Shown piece by piece: positions 5,972-7,053 of a stretch of DNA of 7,053 nucleotides (positions are counted from its first letter, which is position 1; every line of letters starts with the position of its first letter). The position numbers were made by a program, and so were the translations under genes. This DNA is from an uncultured Alcanivoracaceae bacterium (GTDB lineage Bacteria; Pseudomonadota; Gammaproteobacteria; Pseudomonadales; Alcanivoracaceae), in assembly GCA_937943665.1 (NCBI GenBank), contig CALEAR010000178.1, positions 1 to 7,053 of the forward strand, read 5' to 3'. The notes beneath the pieces were generated by a model. It searched no databases, was not told the DNA's origin, and was given only the letters and a program-made list of their open reading frames with translations.

Positions 5972-6487
5972 ATGAACGATGTATACGAAACTTCTGTAAT
6001 AAGTAAAAGCGAGCTCAAACGTGAAAGCGCTCATTTACAACACGTTGGCGAACAATTAATGGCGCTTTCTAGCCAACAGCTCGCTCGACTTCCGTTAACC
6101 GGTAGCCTACTTCGTGCCCTCGACGAAGCACGCAATATTCGATCCCACGAAGCGCGGCGACGCCACGCGGCTTATGTGGGCAAGTTAGTACGCGCTGCCG
6201 ATGCGTACGCTATTGAAGAAGCCCTAAACGCACTGCATGACCCTTTACGCCAACAACGTTTGGCCCACTGGGTGCAACGCTTAGAAGAAACGCCAGAACA
6301 ACAGACGGTGCTCTTCAATGAAATTCTTACCTTCTACCCCCATGCAGACCGCCAACGCTTACGGCAGCTCATGCGCCACCTGGTGAACGCAGTACAAACC
6401 CAACAGGAAGCGCCTAAGTTGCAACGAGAGAAGCGACGCCTGCACCAATACTTACGCGAGCTTGAAGAGCAGGCCCCACTGTATTAA
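5972..6487 (+). CDS. yjgA: Ribosome-associated protein YjgA / DarP (DUF615)
   Basis: YjgA, renamed DarP in E. coli, binds precursor 50S subunits and helps late maturation of the 23S rRNA active region. With start ATG 5972 the protein is 171 aa, slightly shorter than the E. coli protein (about 183). It is predicted all-helical and very rich in Arg, Gln and Leu, with no signal peptide or membrane segment. Diagnostic stretches are SKSELKRESAHLQ (11-23), LARLPL (37-42) and the basic IRSHEARRRHAAYVGKLVR (56-74), the family hallmark. An acidic N-terminal extension seen in some homologues is almost absent. It is divergent from pmbA, as in E. coli, and its TAA stop overlaps the stop of the convergent downstream gene by 4 nt. 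Confidence 0.92.
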   Translation: MNDVYETSVISKSELKRESAHLQHVGEQLMALSSQQLARLPLTGSLLRALDEARNIRSHEARRRHAAYVGKLVRAADAYAIEEALNALHDPLRQQRLAHWVQRLEETPEQQTVLFNEILTFYPHADRQRLRQLMRHLVNAVQTQQEAPKLQREKRRLHQYLRELEEQAPLY

Positions 6488-6945
6488 CCCAAAGCGGGCA
6501 TAAACTGGGTGAGCTGGTCCGAGGTGCGCCGCAAATGGGCACTTAATTGCGTGGCCACATTTGCCAACATCACCAAGGCCCCTTGGGGATGGCGTAACTG
6601 AAACTGTTCAAAGCCCTTGCGCGTTAAAATAATAATCACTGAATCCCGCTGGGCCACCACTGTGGCAGAACGGGGTGCTTTTTCCAATAAGGCCATTTCC
6701 CCAAAAGAGTGTCCTGCAGTCACCGTGGCAATGGCCATTTCCTCTTCCTCAGAAAGCCGTTTTAACACCCGCAAGGTGCCACTTACCACAAAGCACATAA
6801 AATCACTGGCATCCCCTTCTTCGCACACAGCATCCCCGCCCGCATAGGTGTTCACAAACACCAATTTACTAAGGGCTTGTAGATCCTCTTGGCTCATGCC
6901 ACGACACAATGCCATGGCCGCTAATGCTTGTTGAATTGAAGCCAT
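6484..6945 (-). CDS. Stand-alone cyclic nucleotide-binding domain protein
   Basis: The 153-aa protein consists essentially of one CRP-type cyclic nucleotide-binding (cNMP) domain. It begins with helix QALAAMALCRGMSQEDLQAL, followed by beta-roll marks YAGGDAVCEEGD (34-45) and FVVSGTLRVLK (52-62). The phosphate-binding cassette FGEMALLEKAPRSATVVA (81-98) has the ligand-contacting E83 and R92 both present. After about residue 125 only a helical tail remains, too short for the CRP/FNR helix-turn-helix, so it is unlikely to be a DNA-binding regulator. No signal peptide or membrane segment is seen. The ATG at 6945 has an excellent TAAGGAGG site (6950-6957, spacing 4 nt) that includes the tldD stop, so the two are probably one transcription unit. 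Ligand (cAMP, cGMP or none) and partner are unknown; I do not assign a gene name. Confidence 0.88.
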   Translation of the reverse strand: MASIQQALAAMALCRGMSQEDLQALSKLVFVNTYAGGDAVCEEGDASDFMCFVVSGTLRVLKRLSEEEEMAIATVTAGHSFGEMALLEKAPRSATVVAQRDSVIIILTRKGFEQFQLRHPQGALVMLANVATQLSAHLRRTSDQLTQFMPALG

Positions 6946-6954
6946 TATGCCTCC

Positions 6955-7053
6955 TTATGACGCTGTGCCACCCACTGTTAGTGCATCCACGCGCAAACTC
7001 GGCTGCCCCACACCCACGGGTACGGATTGACCTTCTTTACCGCATACCCCCAC
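6955..7053 (-). CDS. tldD: Metalloprotease TldD, C-terminal 32 codons (5' part outside window)
   Basis: On the minus strand the last 32 codons read [16 protein letters not shown], then [16 protein letters not shown] and TAA. This is the characteristic TldD C-terminus ([14 protein letters not shown]...TVGGTA); PmbA ends differently, with a GNDV..RS-IQ-GS block. TldD is the zinc-bearing subunit of the TldD/TldE peptidase, and its partner pmbA lies about 1 kb further along the same strand. The catalytic HExxxH region is outside the window and cannot be checked. The stop codon adjoins the GGAGG of the following cNMP-domain gene, leaving a 9-nt gap between the coding regions. Confidence 0.9.
   Translation of the reverse strand: MGVCGKEGQSVPVGVGQPSLRVDALTVGGTAS

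Overview
The window is an ordinary, very compact stretch of chromosome from a Gram-negative bacterium, most likely a gammaproteobacterium. The Kdo/LPS-export block (kdsD-kdsC-lptC-lptA-lptB) followed by hpf-ptsN-rapZ is the classic rpoN-region order of that class. The pmbA / yjgA / tldD group downstream recalls, from memory, the Pseudomonas arrangement. Base composition looks close to balanced. There is no sign of phage, transposon, CRISPR array, tRNA or rRNA. I cannot name the genus.

Layout. Bases 1-2695 (+) hold a translationally coupled run: the 3' end of kdsD, then kdsC, lptC, lptA and lptB, with junctions of +2, -4, -14 and -4 nt. A 211-nt gap (2696-2906) occupies the place where rpoN usually sits; it contains a perfect 10-bp stem-loop 27 nt before the hpf start. 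Bases 2907-4568 (+) hold hpf, ptsN and rapZ. Their stop-to-stop neighbour is pmbA (-, 4569-5927). Divergent from pmbA by 44 nt is yjgA/darP (+, 5972-6487), which overlaps tail-to-tail with a small stand-alone cyclic-nucleotide-binding-domain gene (-, 6484-6945). That gene directly follows tldD (-), of which only the last 32 codons are in the window.

How the genes work together. KdsD makes arabinose-5-phosphate for Kdo synthesis, and KdsC removes the phosphate from Kdo-8-phosphate. LptC, LptA and LptB are the inner-membrane anchor, periplasmic bridge and ATPase of the machine that carries finished LPS to the outer membrane. HPF silences ribosomes in stationary phase, PtsN is the output phosphocarrier of the nitrogen PTS, and RapZ is an NTPase-fold regulator of cell-envelope amino-sugar supply in enterics. 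TldD and PmbA (TldE) are the two halves of one peptidase, here in separate transcription units. DarP assists 50S ribosome assembly.

I see no obviously new system. The points most worth a second look are: the absence of rpoN and npr from their usual slots; the stem-loop ahead of hpf; an Ala at a normally acidic position in KdsC motif IV; the cyclic-nucleotide-binding protein coupled to tldD; and two convergent gene pairs whose stop codons abut or overlap, leaving no room for a separate terminator.
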